64,000 bases of DNA from JADKHC01 sp047600805 (GCA_047600805.1 JASGKG010000001.1:3038001-3102000); one strand, 5' to 3'. Positions 8,488 to 17,922 are shown, counted from the stretch's first letter. Made by a program: numbers and translations. Notes: generated by a model from the letters alone, not told the origin.

Positions 8488-8910
8488 TTATTCCGCGCGT
8501 ACAAGGGCCGCGACCGCCATCGCCGCGGTTTCGGTATGCGACAGCGTGATCAGAACATGGGTGGCCCCAACCTGCGAAAGCAGGGTCTGGCCTTTTTCAT
8601 CGAGCCGCACCAGCGGCTCCTTGCGTTCACCGTGATAAATCGAGACGGATTTCCAACCCAGCTCTGCCCCGATCCCGGTGGTAAAAGCTTTCGAGACCGC
8701 TTCCTTTGCGGCAAATCGCGCGGCCAGATGCTTGTCAGGATGCTTGATGCTAAAACAGTACGCGCGCTCTTCATCCGTGAAGACACGATTCAGAAACCGG
8801 TCGCCCTGCCGCTCGAGCACGCCCTTGATCCGGTCGACATCGACAATATCAGCACCCAAACCAACCAGTACTCCACCGGGCGGCAAAGAGATGGGTTTAA
8901 GTTCGCTCAT
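8488..8910 (-). CDS. acpS: holo-[acyl-carrier-protein] synthase
   Basis: Transfers 4'-phosphopantetheine from CoA to acyl carrier protein. It has 140 residues, within the family range, including an N-terminal extension of about 15. Magnesium-binding Asp lies in GLGADIVDVDRI near residue 20, and the second motif is RFAAKEAVSKAF with its Glu and Lys. Its ATG overlaps the pdxJ stop (ATGA), the usual pdxJ-acpS pairing. Confidence 0.96.
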   Translation of the reverse strand: MSELKPISLPPGGVLVGLGADIVDVDRIKGVLERQGDRFLNRVFTDEERAYCFSIKHPDKHLAARFAAKEAVSKAFTTGIGAELGWKSVSIYHGERKEPLVRLDEKGQTLLSQVGATHVLITLSHTETAAMAVAALVRAE

Positions 8911-9650
8911 GCGTTCATGCGCGTCTTCATTTCGCGCACCGCTTCCTCAATTCCCATAAATAGCGCGCGGCTTAGGATGCTGTGACCGATATTCAGCTCA
9001 TGGAGATGCGGAATGGTTCGAACTTCGGCGATGTTGACGTAATTGATTCCGTGGCCCGCGTTCACAACAAGTCCCTGCTCGTGGGCAAAACTCGCGCCAA
9101 CGCGCAGCCGTTCAAATTCCTTGGCTCGGCCTGCCCCATGATAGGCGTTCGCGTAGGCACCGGTGTGAAGTTCCACCCAGGGTGCTCCGAGTTTTGCACT
9201 CAGCTTGATCTGATCTTCGTCAGGGTCGATGAAGAGGCTCGTCTTGATGCCCGCGGCTTTCATCGCGTCGACACAGGTTTTCACACGAGCCTTGTTACGC
9301 ACCACGTCGAGGCCACCTTCGGTGGTGATTTCCTGCCGGTTTTCCGGAACGAGGCAAACCGAGTCGGGCTTGAGTTTGAGCGCGTACTCGATCATCGCCG
9401 GCGTGCAGGCCATTTCCAAGTTGAGGCGCGTCGAAATCATTTCGCGCAGCCGCGCCACATCGCGGTCCTGAATATGCCGCCGATCCTCGCGCAGATGCAC
9501 CGTGATTCCATCGGCGCCAGCCTGTTCGGCGAGCACCGCTAGCGTCACCGGGTCAGGCTCAATCGGGCCGCCAACGGTCACAGGAGATTGACGGTAACGC
9601 GCCTGCCGCAACGTGGCGCAGTGATCGATATTGACGCCGAGGAGAATCAT
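8907..9650 (-). CDS. pdxJ: pyridoxine 5'-phosphate synthase
   Basis: Condenses 1-deoxyxylulose-5-phosphate with 3-amino-2-oxopropyl phosphate in vitamin B6 synthesis. A 247-residue TIM barrel. The N-terminal motif is LGVNIDHCATLRQARY, the active-site region TVHLREDRRHIQDRD near residue 50, and the histidine loop VNAGHGINYVN near residue 190. First gene of a five-gene minus-strand operon ending at dprA. It is divergent from the VC0807-type gene, with about 100 bases of promoter space between them. Confidence 0.97.
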   Translation of the reverse strand: MILLGVNIDHCATLRQARYRQSPVTVGGPIEPDPVTLAVLAEQAGADGITVHLREDRRHIQDRDVARLREMISTRLNLEMACTPAMIEYALKLKPDSVCLVPENRQEITTEGGLDVVRNKARVKTCVDAMKAAGIKTSLFIDPDEDQIKLSAKLGAPWVELHTGAYANAYHGAGRAKEFERLRVGASFAHEQGLVVNAGHGINYVNIAEVRTIPHLHELNIGHSILSRALFMGIEEAVREMKTRMNA

Positions 9651-9749
9651 ACCGCCAGCAAGACAAATTGTTACGTTCAGGGAAACAGTAAATCGCGCGA
9701 CTTTTTGTCTTTAGGAGTGGCCGTCTTCCCTGTTGAACAAACTACGCAC

Positions 9750-10475
9750 ATGCCCGCACCGAAACCGCAAAAGCACGAGAGCCTCTTCCTGAACCTGATC
9801 TGCAATATCGCAGTGCCGACGCTGCTGCTCACGGTTTTCAGCAAGGAAAAATATCTCGGCCCCCTGTGGGGTCTCATCGTCGCGGTTTCCTTTCCTGTCG
9901 GCTATGGGATTTGGGATTTCGCAACTCGTCGCAAATTCAATTTTATCTCTATCATTGGGTTCGTCAGCGTGCTGCTCAGCGGTGGCTTTGGCCTGCTCAA
10001 GGTCGGGGGCCTCTGGTTCGCCATCAAAGATGCGGCAATGCCAACTCTGATCGGGTTGCTCGTGCTCGCTTCGCTCAAGAGCAAACAACCACTGGTGAAT
10101 GAGCTCCTGCTCAACGAACAGATTATCGATCTTCCCCGTGTCGAGGCCGCGCTCACGGAGCGCAACGCGCAACCTGCGTTCGACCGTCTCATGGTAAGCG
10201 CGAGTTACGCTCTCGCCGCGACGTTTTTCGTGAGCGGGGCAATCAACTACGCCACAGCCCGCTGGCTGATTCGCAGCGAACCAGGTACGGCGGCCTTCAA
10301 CGCAGAGCTTGGAAAGATGCACACGATCGGCATGGCCGTGATGGCCGTTCCCGCGATGATCATGCTGATGGTTGTGCTTTGGCGCCTCGTAAAAGGCATC
10401 GAGCGACTCACCGGACTCGACGCGGATTCGATCTTCAAGGGAAGCGAACCACAGAAAAAATCCGAGACCGCCTGA
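9750..10475 (+). CDS. VC0807-family integral membrane protein
   Basis: A 241-residue inner-membrane protein with about six hydrophobic segments: LFLNLICNIAVPTLLLTVF, a PLWGLIVAVSFPVGYGIWDF stretch, FISIIGFVSVLLSGGFGLL, AMPTLIGLLVLASL, LAATFFVSGAINYAT and IGMAVMAVPAMIMLMVVLW. The pattern and length fit the VC0807 / intracellular-septation-A-like family, whose biochemical role is unknown. The start at ATG 9750 is chosen because the frame upstream is antisense to pdxJ. Its end overlaps the terminator of the convergent gltA. Confidence 0.8.
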   Translation: MPAPKPQKHESLFLNLICNIAVPTLLLTVFSKEKYLGPLWGLIVAVSFPVGYGIWDFATRRKFNFISIIGFVSVLLSGGFGLLKVGGLWFAIKDAAMPTLIGLLVLASLKSKQPLVNELLLNEQIIDLPRVEAALTERNAQPAFDRLMVSASYALAATFFVSGAINYATARWLIRSEPGTAAFNAELGKMHTIGMAVMAVPAMIMLMVVLWRLVKGIERLTGLDADSIFKGSEPQKKSETA

Positions 10476-10486
10476 ACGGGCTCGGA
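10455..10486 (-). terminator. intrinsic terminator of gltA
   Basis: On the minus strand TCCGAG and CTCGGA (10481-10486 and 10461-10466), with an inner CC/GG, form the stem, followed directly by TTTTTTC. It lies 33 bases beyond the gltA stop and inside the last codons of the convergent membrane-protein gene. Confidence 0.85.
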
Positions 10487-10518
10487 TTGGAAACTTGCTT
10501 CGCAAAAAAGCGCCGCGC

Positions 10519-11820
10519 TCACTTGCGCTGATCCATTGGCAGGTAATCGCGCAGCGTTTTGCCGGTATAGATCTGACGCGGACGGTAAATTTTCAATTTC
10601 GGATTCTGCGCCACTTCGCGCCACTGCGCGATCCAGCCGGGCATGCGGCCGATCGCGAACATCACGGTGAACATGTTTTCCGGAATACCAATCGCTCGCA
10701 TGATTAGGCCGGAATAGAAGTCGACGTTCGGATAAAGCTTTCGGGAAAGGAAGTAGTCATCGTGAGTCGCTACCTCTTCGAGCTTCATCGCGATATTGAG
10801 CAAAGGATCGTCTTTGATGCCGAGACTGGCGAGCGCCTTGTAGAAGCTGGCTTTGATGATCTTCGCACGCGGGTCGTAGTTCTTGTAGACGCGATGACCG
10901 AAGCCCATCAGGCGATGATCGCCTTTCCCGGACTTGGCTGCCTCGATAAACTTCGTGCCATCGTCGCCTTCTGCGTGAATGCTCTTCAGCATTTCAATCA
11001 CCGCCATGTTGGCGCCACCGTGCAGCGGGCCCCAAAGTGCATTCACACCGGCGGAGACGGAGGCGAACAGATTGGCGCCCGAAGAACCGACCATCTTCAC
11101 TGTCGATGTCGAACAGTTCTGCTCGTGGTCAGCATGGAGCAAAAGGAAAAGATTCAGAGCCGAAGCGACTTCCTGCGTAGGAATATACTCGTTGTACGGC
11201 TCCGAGAACATCAGGTGCAGGAAGTTCTCACAGTACCCGTAATTCGGACGCGGATAGTTCAACGGCAAACCCCGGGTAACGCGGTAAGTGTGCGCGGTGA
11301 TCGTGCGAACTTTCGAAATAGCGATCGCCGCTGCTTCGTCGAACTGCTCAAGATCGTGCTGGTGATTGTTCGTTGCGAGATGCGGGTAATAGGCGCCCAG
11401 CGAATTCACACCCGCAGAGAGCACCGCCATCGGATGCGAGTCGCGCGGGAAGCTGCTAAGGAAGCGCGTCATCCCTTCGTGCAAAGGCGCATGCTTCGTC
11501 AACAGCCGCGAAAAATTCGCACGCTGCTGCCCAGTCGGCAGTTCTCCATAGATAACCAGATAGGCGCATTCAACAAACGAAGATTTCTCCGCCAACTGCT
11601 CGATCGGGTAACCGCGATAGCGGAGGATTCCCACATCACCATCAATAAAAGTGATGCTGCTCGTGCACGAGCCCGTATTGCCGAACCCGTCGTCATAGGT
11701 AATGTAACCGGTATCCGAACGCAGCTTGGCAATATCGACGGCTTTTTCGCCCTCCGTTCCGACGATCACAGGGAGAGCGAGTTCTTTTTCATCCAGCTTT
11801 AGAAGGGCGGTTTTGGGCAT
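10519..11820 (-). CDS. gltA: citrate synthase (type II, hexameric)
   Basis: Condenses oxaloacetate and acetyl-CoA at the entry of the TCA cycle. It has 433 residues, typical of the long Gram-negative type. Catalytic His residues lie in WGPLHGGANMAVIEML and MGFGHRVYKNYDPRA, and the catalytic Asp in NVDFYSGLIMRAIG. An N-terminal beta-rich domain (residues 1-50) and the IDGDVGILRYRGYPIEQLA motif are present. It is monocistronic: a terminator follows, and a 150-base upstream region with a large inverted repeat separates it from hisH. Confidence 0.97.
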   Translation of the reverse strand: MPKTALLKLDEKELALPVIVGTEGEKAVDIAKLRSDTGYITYDDGFGNTGSCTSSITFIDGDVGILRYRGYPIEQLAEKSSFVECAYLVIYGELPTGQQRANFSRLLTKHAPLHEGMTRFLSSFPRDSHPMAVLSAGVNSLGAYYPHLATNNHQHDLEQFDEAAAIAISKVRTITAHTYRVTRGLPLNYPRPNYGYCENFLHLMFSEPYNEYIPTQEVASALNLFLLLHADHEQNCSTSTVKMVGSSGANLFASVSAGVNALWGPLHGGANMAVIEMLKSIHAEGDDGTKFIEAAKSGKGDHRLMGFGHRVYKNYDPRAKIIKASFYKALASLGIKDDPLLNIAMKLEEVATHDDYFLSRKLYPNVDFYSGLIMRAIGIPENMFTVMFAIGRMPGWIAQWREVAQNPKLKIYRPRQIYTGKTLRDYLPMDQRK

Positions 11821-11886
11821 GCCCCAAATGAACTAATTCTCCCGCCACAAGCAAAGCAAAGTGACTTTTTGACTTACGTCCTAAGC

Positions 11887-11921
11887 TTTTCTAAACGCGA
11901 CTTGAACGCAGGTTTAGAAAA
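11887..11921. repeat. perfect inverted repeat upstream of gltA
   Basis: TTTTCTAAAC (11887-11896) and GTTTAGAAAA (11912-11921) are exact reverse complements 15 bases apart, with an inner GCG/CGC pair. Neither strand has a T-tract afterwards, so it is not a usual terminator. It lies 67 bases before the gltA start: an operator or an RNA leader structure is possible. Confidence 0.55.
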
Positions 11922-11973
11922 ACTGTTGCACATTATCAGCCAGCCTTAACAAACCCAGCCGCCTAAAACCGCA

Positions 11974-12615
11974 TCAAGCAGCGACACCCGCCGCGACGTC
12001 AGCGAAATTGCGGTAGATCCTCAGCCCTTTGGCCTGGCTTTTCTCCGGGTGAAATTGCGTAGCAAAGCACCGGCCACGGCCAATCGCTGCCGTGAAAACA
12101 CCGCCGTAATCTGCCTCGGCCAGAATCAACGCGGGATTCTCGGGCACACAATGGAAACTGTGCACAAAGTAAAACGCCTCGCCGTCCGTCTTCAGCTCAG
12201 CAGCGAGCGGAGAGCCAGGCTGGCGAAACGTCACACTATTCCACCCCATATGCGGAATTTTAAACTCAGGCGGACGGCGAAACCGAATCACCTTACCAGG
12301 AAAAATACCCAGGCCTGTGATATTCCCCTCTTCCGAAAAATCGAAAAGCGCCTGCATGCCCAAACAAACGCCCAAAAACGGCCGATCCGCCGCGATCCAC
12401 GAGCGCACAGTTTCATCGAGCTTCGTCGCCCGGAGCGCCGCCACGCAATCGCCCAAAGCCCCCACGCCCGGCAGCACGAGACCAGCGGCATCACCCACTT
12501 CTGAAGGCGTACGCACGACCTTCGGCTGCGCGCCAACCGCCTCGAGCGCTTTCGTCACGCTGCGAAGATTACAAATGCCGTTGTCGATGACGGCGATGGA
12601 GGGAGCAGTTTTCAC
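11974..12615 (-). CDS. hisH: imidazole glycerol phosphate synthase, glutamine amidotransferase subunit
   Basis: Provides ammonia to HisF for imidazole-glycerol-phosphate and AICAR formation. It has 213 residues. The oxyanion strand LVLPGVGALGD lies near residue 47. The nucleophile Cys sits in PFLGVCLGMQALF near residue 84, and the His/Glu pair in ATQFHPEKSQAKG near residue 190. The start codon is GTG at 12615. It lies 81 bases after hisB on the same strand; hisF and hisA are not in the window. Confidence 0.97.
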   Translation of the reverse strand: MKTAPSIAVIDNGICNLRSVTKALEAVGAQPKVVRTPSEVGDAAGLVLPGVGALGDCVAALRATKLDETVRSWIAADRPFLGVCLGMQALFDFSEEGNITGLGIFPGKVIRFRRPPEFKIPHMGWNSVTFRQPGSPLAAELKTDGEAFYFVHSFHCVPENPALILAEADYGGVFTAAIGRGRCFATQFHPEKSQAKGLRIYRNFADVAAGVAA

Positions 12616-12696
12616 GAGGAAAGAATATCAGCTAAACGCGTTGTCGGCGCAACGTCACCCGACGTTCAGCCGCACGCGTAATCGCCCGGCACAGCT

Positions 12697-13293
12697 TTAG
12701 ATTTTTCCCTTGGTGCTGGGCAATTGCCCGGCAGTACGAGCATCGATCTGCGTCGCAACATCGAGCGCACGCGCGAGCGCCTTGAAGATCGCCTCGGCGA
12801 CGTGGTGCGGCTCTTCGCCGTACTCGAGTTTAACGTGCAGATTCGCTCCGAGCGCGTTGCTGAAAGCGCGGCAAAATTCCTTCACGAGCACGATATTGAA
12901 GTCGCGCACAAACATCGTCGGTGCCTCGGCATCGTAGACGAGGTGCGGACGTCCGCCGATGTCGACGACGACGCGCGCCAGCGATTCGTCCATCGGCAAG
13001 ATGAAAAAGCCATAGCGGCGAATACCAAGTTTGTCGCCGAGCGCCTGCTTAAAAGCTTCGCCCAAAACAATGCCGACGTCCTCGACGGTGTGGTGATAGT
13101 CCACCGCCACGTCGCCTTTCGCATCAACGTGCAGGTCGAATAAACCGTGCTTCGCGAACAGCGTGAGCATGTGATCGAAAAACGGCACGCCCGTAGAAAT
13201 GTTCGAAACACCACGGCCGTCGACGTCGAGCGTGAGGGTGATGTCGGTCTCAGCGGTTTTCCGCTTAATGGTTGCTATGCGATTTTGCGCCAT
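12697..13293 (-). CDS. hisB: imidazoleglycerol-phosphate dehydratase
   Basis: Sixth step of histidine synthesis. The 198-residue monofunctional form has no fused histidinol phosphatase. Manganese-binding histidine motifs are FFDHMLTLFAKHG, DYHHTVEDVGI and EEPHHVAEAIFKA, and the C-terminus is PSTKGKI. The gene starts 19 bases before the end of hisC, so the two are translationally coupled. Confidence 0.98.
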   Translation of the reverse strand: MAQNRIATIKRKTAETDITLTLDVDGRGVSNISTGVPFFDHMLTLFAKHGLFDLHVDAKGDVAVDYHHTVEDVGIVLGEAFKQALGDKLGIRRYGFFILPMDESLARVVVDIGGRPHLVYDAEAPTMFVRDFNIVLVKEFCRAFSNALGANLHVKLEYGEEPHHVAEAIFKALARALDVATQIDARTAGQLPSTKGKI

Positions 13294-14378
13294 GCTTCGA
13301 GCGTTTGGTTAAGGACGGCCATTTCGGCGTCTGTTCCGACGCTGATACGGAGGAACGACGCGGTCAAGGCATGGCTCGCGAAGTACCGCACCAGCACCTT
13401 GTGCGCGTAGAGGTAATCGTAAGCCGCCTTCGCCACCGCTGGGCCAGCCTCGCCTCGGGAGTTGCGTGGCTCGGTGAAAATAAAATTCGTCTGCGACGGA
13501 TACGTAAACCAGCCCTGACCGCTCCACGTTTTCACGTAACGATCACGCGTGGTTTTGATCTTCGTGACGACGTCGCGATAATACGACTGATCGCCGATGG
13601 CTGCGATCGCCGCCACCTGCGAAAGCCGACTGGTGTTGTAACTGTCGCGCACGCGATCGAGCACATCGATCACACCTGCATGCGCCAGGGCATAACCGAT
13701 GCGGATGCCCGCGAGAGCATAAGCCTTCGAAAGCGTCCGCACCACGACGAGATTCGGGTACTTCGACAAAAGCGGGACAGCGTCTTCTTCGGCGAAAAGC
13801 GCGTAAGCCTCGTCGACGACGAAGAGTCCTTTGAAAACTTTCGCCGCTGCTTCGATTTCCGCCCGACTGAAACCCACACCGGTCGGCGCATTTGGCGATG
13901 TAAGAAAAAACGCCCGCGACTTCGATGCCGCGATCCGCCCCAGCGGCAACTTCATCGACCGATCAAATTCGATCACGTCGCAACGCCCGTCCTGGATTTC
14001 CACGAGCACCGGATAAAGCGAATAACTCGGCATCGTAAAGCCGAGCGGAACCGTCTCCGTACAAAACGCGCGGACGAGTAAATTCAGGATATCATCCGAT
14101 CCATTGCCCACACACACATTTTCCGCGCGCAAGCCAAGCCCGTGGTGTTCCGCAATCACCGCCCGCAAGGCCGTGCCGGTAGGATTTGGGTAGAGCCGCA
14201 GCGATTCGCCAGCAGCACCGATTTCCGCTCGCACCGCCTCCGCCACTTTAGGGCTCGGCGGATAAGGACACTCGTTTGTATTGAGCTTCACCCAACCTGG
14301 TTCGTTTGGCTGAAGGCCAGGCGTGTACGCGTGAAGTTTGGCAACGTGCGGAAGGGCAAATGAGGCAGGATCAAACAT
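13275..14378 (-). CDS. hisC: histidinol-phosphate aminotransferase
   Basis: PLP-dependent fold-type I aminotransferase that converts imidazole acetol phosphate to histidinol phosphate. It has 367 residues. The LNTNECPYPPSP motif lies near residue 32, the GNGSDDILNLL cofactor loop near residue 90, and the Schiff-base lysine in RTLSKAYALAGIRIGYA near residue 217. It overlaps hisB by 19 bases and follows hisD by 61. Confidence 0.97.
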   Translation of the reverse strand: MFDPASFALPHVAKLHAYTPGLQPNEPGWVKLNTNECPYPPSPKVAEAVRAEIGAAGESLRLYPNPTGTALRAVIAEHHGLGLRAENVCVGNGSDDILNLLVRAFCTETVPLGFTMPSYSLYPVLVEIQDGRCDVIEFDRSMKLPLGRIAASKSRAFFLTSPNAPTGVGFSRAEIEAAAKVFKGLFVVDEAYALFAEEDAVPLLSKYPNLVVVRTLSKAYALAGIRIGYALAHAGVIDVLDRVRDSYNTSRLSQVAAIAAIGDQSYYRDVVTKIKTTRDRYVKTWSGQGWFTYPSQTNFIFTEPRNSRGEAGPAVAKAAYDYLYAHKVLVRYFASHALTASFLRISVGTDAEMAVLNQTLEAWRKIA

Positions 14379-14439
14379 AACCGTTCAGAAAATCACCAAA
14401 GTACGCGCAACGGAATCTTTCTCCGTCGTTACGACAATC

Positions 14440-15732
14440 TCACGTCCGAATCTGGACTGAGCGACCATGCGCATCCAGACGCTCCATCGCCGCGAACGCC
14501 GCGACGACTTCGTTGCCTTTTTTGATGCTGGGTTTGCCGTAACGAATGATGCTCGTGCGCCGCTGAAAATCCGCCACGCGCAAACCGCTAAAAAAGCGTC
14601 CCGTGCGCGCGGTCGGAAGCACGTGACTCGGGCCAGCCGTGAAATCACCCAATGCCGTCGGCGTCAGATTGCCGACCATGATCGCGCCCGCCGTGGTGAT
14701 TTCCTGAAGCATCTTCTTCTCAGTCGCCTCACCGACGATCAGCTCGAGGTGTTCAGGAGCGACGTAGTTCGCGATCTGCACGGCTTGATCGAGCGAGTTG
14801 ACCGTCACCGCAAGGAAGCCCTGATTCAAAACATTCTGCGTTTTCTCGCTGCGCGAAATGATCTGCAGCTGTGACTTCACGTCGGCCACGATCTGATCAA
14901 CGATCGCCTGTGACGTCGCCACGAGATAAATTTTCTCGCGCCCCGATCCGTGTTCAGCCTGAGCCAACAAGTCCGCAGCGACAAAATCCGTACGCGCCGT
15001 CTCGTCAGCAATCACCATCACTTCGCTCGGGCCCGGCAACGAATCGACGCCGACCGTTCCGAACACCTGCCGCTTGGCCTCACAAACGTACGCATTGCCC
15101 GGGCCGAAAATTTTGTCGACCGCCGGAATGCTCGCCGTGCCGTACGCCATCGCGCCAATCGCCTGCACACCGCCGATGCGGTAAACCTCGGTCACGCCGA
15201 CCAACTCCAAAGCGGCAAGAAGCCCCGGAGCGATTTTGCCCGAGGCATCCGACGGCGTGAACGCCGCGATTTCAGGACAGCCAGCGATTTTCGCCAACGT
15301 CGCGGTCATCAGCACCGTCGACACGAGCGGAACCTGGCCGCCAGGAATATAAAGTCCAACGCGGCGGATCGGGTAAAAACGTTCCCCCACTTCGGCGCCC
15401 TGCTTGTTCTTTCCCATCCAATCCTGCGCCAGCCCTTCCTGGTTGAAGGCAAGAATGTTCGCGTGCGCTTCGACCATAGCCTTGCGATCAGCGGCCGAAA
15501 TCGCCTTTGCCGCCGCTGCGATGTCCGCGGGCTTCACCTGGATTTCGCGAGCGCGCAATTTGGCACCATCAAACTTCGCCGCGTAATAAACCACCGCCTC
15601 GTCTCCACGAACGCGAACGTCCGCGAGAATCGCCGCGACACTATCGGAGATTTCCTTCGAAACCACTGCTCCCCGACAAAATTCGGCGAGATCGTTTTGA
15701 AACGTCTTGGAAGAAGCCTGAAGGAAACGCAC
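14440..15732 (-). CDS. hisD: histidinol dehydrogenase
   Basis: Oxidises histidinol to histidine in two NAD-dependent steps. It has 430 residues from the GTG at 15732 (MRFLQASS), which matches the family length. The frame is open further upstream only across the guaA end. Signatures include VYIPGGQVPLVSTVLM-like LYIPGGQ, KIFGPGNAYVCEAKRQVFG, LPGPSEVMVIAD and AEHGSGREKIYL with the zinc-site Glu/His. It lies 19 bases after guaA, so histidine and GMP synthesis genes are probably co-transcribed. Confidence 0.96.
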   Translation of the reverse strand: MRFLQASSKTFQNDLAEFCRGAVVSKEISDSVAAILADVRVRGDEAVVYYAAKFDGAKLRAREIQVKPADIAAAAKAISAADRKAMVEAHANILAFNQEGLAQDWMGKNKQGAEVGERFYPIRRVGLYIPGGQVPLVSTVLMTATLAKIAGCPEIAAFTPSDASGKIAPGLLAALELVGVTEVYRIGGVQAIGAMAYGTASIPAVDKIFGPGNAYVCEAKRQVFGTVGVDSLPGPSEVMVIADETARTDFVAADLLAQAEHGSGREKIYLVATSQAIVDQIVADVKSQLQIISRSEKTQNVLNQGFLAVTVNSLDQAVQIANYVAPEHLELIVGEATEKKMLQEITTAGAIMVGNLTPTALGDFTAGPSHVLPTARTGRFFSGLRVADFQRRTSIIRYGKPSIKKGNEVVAAFAAMERLDAHGRSVQIRT

Positions 15733-15751
15733 GGCTGACTTTGGGTTTAAA

Positions 15752-17290
15752 TTACTCCCACTCGATCGTTGCTGGCGGCTTCGAACTGATATCGAGCACC
15801 ACGCGGCTGACACCGCGCACTTCATTGGTGATGCGGTTCGAGATCGTCTGAAGAAGATCGTACGGCAGGCGCGTCCAGTCAGCGGTCATCGCGTCGATGC
15901 TCTCAACAACACGCACGGCAATCACGTAAGCGTAGTTGCGCTCGTCACCGATCACACCGACCGACTTCACCGGCAGAAACACGCAGAACGATTGCCAGAC
16001 TTTCCAGTACCACTCGGAATTCATCATTTCCTCGTGGAGAATGGCGTCGGCATTGCGGAGGATTTCCAACTTTTCCTCGGTGATATCGCCAATGACGCGG
16101 ACGCCCAGGCCAGGTCCCGGAAACGGCTGGCGCCAGACGACTTCGCGCGGAAGTCCGAGAGCCGAACCAACCGCCCGCACCTCGTCTTTGAAAAGTTCGC
16201 GCAGCGGCTCGAGCAGTTTAAGTTTCATGCGCTCAGGCAGACCGCCAACGTTGTGATGGCTCTTAATCAGCGAAGCCGGATTGTTGCCGATCGTCACGCT
16301 CTCGATCACGTCTGGGTAAAGCGTGCCCTGGCCGAGAAAATCGGCGTGACCAATCGATTTTAGCGACTTCTCGAACACTTCAATAAAAGTGCGGCCGATG
16401 ATTTTGCGCTTCTGCTCAGGTTCGCTGACGCCCTTGAGTTTCTTGAGGAAGAGCGCGCCGGAGTCCGCCACGCGCAGGTCGATTTTGAAATTGCGCTTGT
16501 AGAGATCAACGACGTGCTCGCGCTCATCTTTGCGCAACAGACCGTTATCGACAAACACGCAGGTCAGTTGCTTGCCAATCGCCCTATGAATCAGAGCCGC
16601 GGCAACGGACGAATCGACACCGCCGGAAAGTCCAAGAATGACGCGTGACTTGCCAACCGTTTCGCGAATTTCCTGAATTTTGCGTTCAATGAAATTAGCC
16701 GTGGACCAGTCCCCCTTGCAGCCGCAGATCCCGACGAGGAAGTTGCGGACGACCTCGATGCCGCGTTCGCTGTGGAAAACTTCTGGGTGAAATTGCAGTG
16801 CGTAAAAACGGCGCTCCGCGTTTTCCATCGCCGCGTACTCGGAATTTTCCGTGCGCGCGACGGTCTGGAAACCTTCGGGCAATTTCACGAGCTTGTCGCC
16901 GTGAGAATTCCACACCTTCAGCTTTTTCGGCAGACCTTTGAACAGCGGGCTCTTTTTGGTGATTTCGAGTATACCGTGTCCGTATTCGCGGCGTTCACCT
17001 TTGGCGACTTTTCCGCCGAGAAAATGCCCCATCAACTGAAGACCGTAGCAGATGCCAAGAATCGGCACGCCCAGATCGAATACAGCGCGATCAGGATGCG
17101 GAGCGTCTGAGCCGTAAACACTTTGCGGGCCACCGGAAAAGATCACACCGATCACACCATCGGCCTTCAACTGCGCGGCCGGCGTCGAGTAGTGGTAGAT
17201 TTTGGAGTACACCTGACACTCGCGGATTCGGCGGGCGATAACCTGGGTGAATTGCGAACCAAAATCGAGAACGGCGATGGTCTGTGGCAT
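15752..17290 (-). CDS. guaA: GMP synthase (glutamine-hydrolysing)
   Basis: Aminates XMP to GMP. It has 512 residues in the standard order. The class I amidotransferase domain (1-190) has Cys in LGICYGLQLMGHFLGG and FHPEVFHSE. The ATP-pyrophosphatase domain has the PP-loop LGLSGGVDSSVAAAL near residue 220. The dimerisation domain has RQPFPGPGLGVRVIG and the C-terminus PPATIEWE. It precedes hisD in a minus-strand group. Confidence 0.98.
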   Translation of the reverse strand: MPQTIAVLDFGSQFTQVIARRIRECQVYSKIYHYSTPAAQLKADGVIGVIFSGGPQSVYGSDAPHPDRAVFDLGVPILGICYGLQLMGHFLGGKVAKGERREYGHGILEITKKSPLFKGLPKKLKVWNSHGDKLVKLPEGFQTVARTENSEYAAMENAERRFYALQFHPEVFHSERGIEVVRNFLVGICGCKGDWSTANFIERKIQEIRETVGKSRVILGLSGGVDSSVAAALIHRAIGKQLTCVFVDNGLLRKDEREHVVDLYKRNFKIDLRVADSGALFLKKLKGVSEPEQKRKIIGRTFIEVFEKSLKSIGHADFLGQGTLYPDVIESVTIGNNPASLIKSHHNVGGLPERMKLKLLEPLRELFKDEVRAVGSALGLPREVVWRQPFPGPGLGVRVIGDITEEKLEILRNADAILHEEMMNSEWYWKVWQSFCVFLPVKSVGVIGDERNYAYVIAVRVVESIDAMTADWTRLPYDLLQTISNRITNEVRGVSRVVLDISSKPPATIEWE

Positions 17291-17509
17291 TGGAAATGTC
17301 GAGGCCGGTAAATTTAAAGAAACAATAAACCTGCCAGATGGAGAGGATGGGTGTCAATGCAGCCGATGGAAAACTAGAGCAACACCACGCAAAATCGGCA
17401 CATACAATCTTCGAAAGATCCTCGGCTTGCTTCACCGCAAACGCTATCGAGCAAATGTTTCAGCGACAAAGTCCCGAAGACAAAAAATCACCGCAGCACG
17501 TCCGGGCGG

Positions 17510-17734
17510 TCAAAACTTCAGGCGCGCATTTTCGTGCCCGCAGCGCGGGCATTTGCAAACTTCAGGCCGGCCAGCCGCGCCGTAAAGATGTTGGCAACGG
17601 ATGCAGCAGAAACTCGACTTCTTTCGCGCATGTTCGAAGATCGCATAATCACGGCGGTCATAAAACAGCCACAGGCCGAGGAAGACCGCGGCTATCACAA
17701 CGCAAAAAATAACTGTGGCTGTGACAAAATCCAT
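17510..17734 (-). CDS. small membrane protein with zinc-ribbon
   Basis: A 74-residue protein. One membrane span at about residues 5-24 (TATVIFCVVIAAVFLGLWLF) is followed by a cytoplasmic four-cysteine ribbon, CIRC near residue 44 and CPRC near residue 61. Such proteins occur in this group but have no assigned role. It lies 219 bases upstream of guaA on the same strand and 125 bases past the rplQ terminator. No strong ribosome-binding site is visible. Confidence 0.6.
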   Translation of the reverse strand: MDFVTATVIFCVVIAAVFLGLWLFYDRRDYAIFEHARKKSSFCCIRCQHLYGAAGRPEVCKCPRCGHENARLKF

Positions 17735-17858
17735 CGAGAGAGAAAATGTCTGATCGAAAGTTCCAGTGCAAACCGAACCGCCAAGGAGCGCGCCTCCTGA
17801 CAGTCGTTTTACGACGTGGTTGCTGAGTATTTCGTCTCAAATCGCCGAGTTCATAATC

Positions 17859-17894
17859 GGAAAAACAAAACGCGCCGAAGTGTCCTTCGGCGCG
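17859..17894 (-). terminator. strong terminator closing the ribosomal-protein block
   Basis: A perfect 10-bp stem, CGCGCCGAAG (17871-17880) with CTTCGGCGCG (17885-17894), has a TGTC loop. On the minus strand it is followed by TTTTGTTTTTCC. It lies 29 bases beyond the rplQ stop. Confidence 0.93.
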
Positions 17895-17922
17895 TCGCAA
17901 TTTTTAAAACCTATTTAAGCGC

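Noticed and set aside
10762..11802. 346-codon plus-strand frame opposite gltA
   Set aside because: Antisense to citrate synthase, no start signal, Arg/His/Val-rich composition typical of mirror frames.
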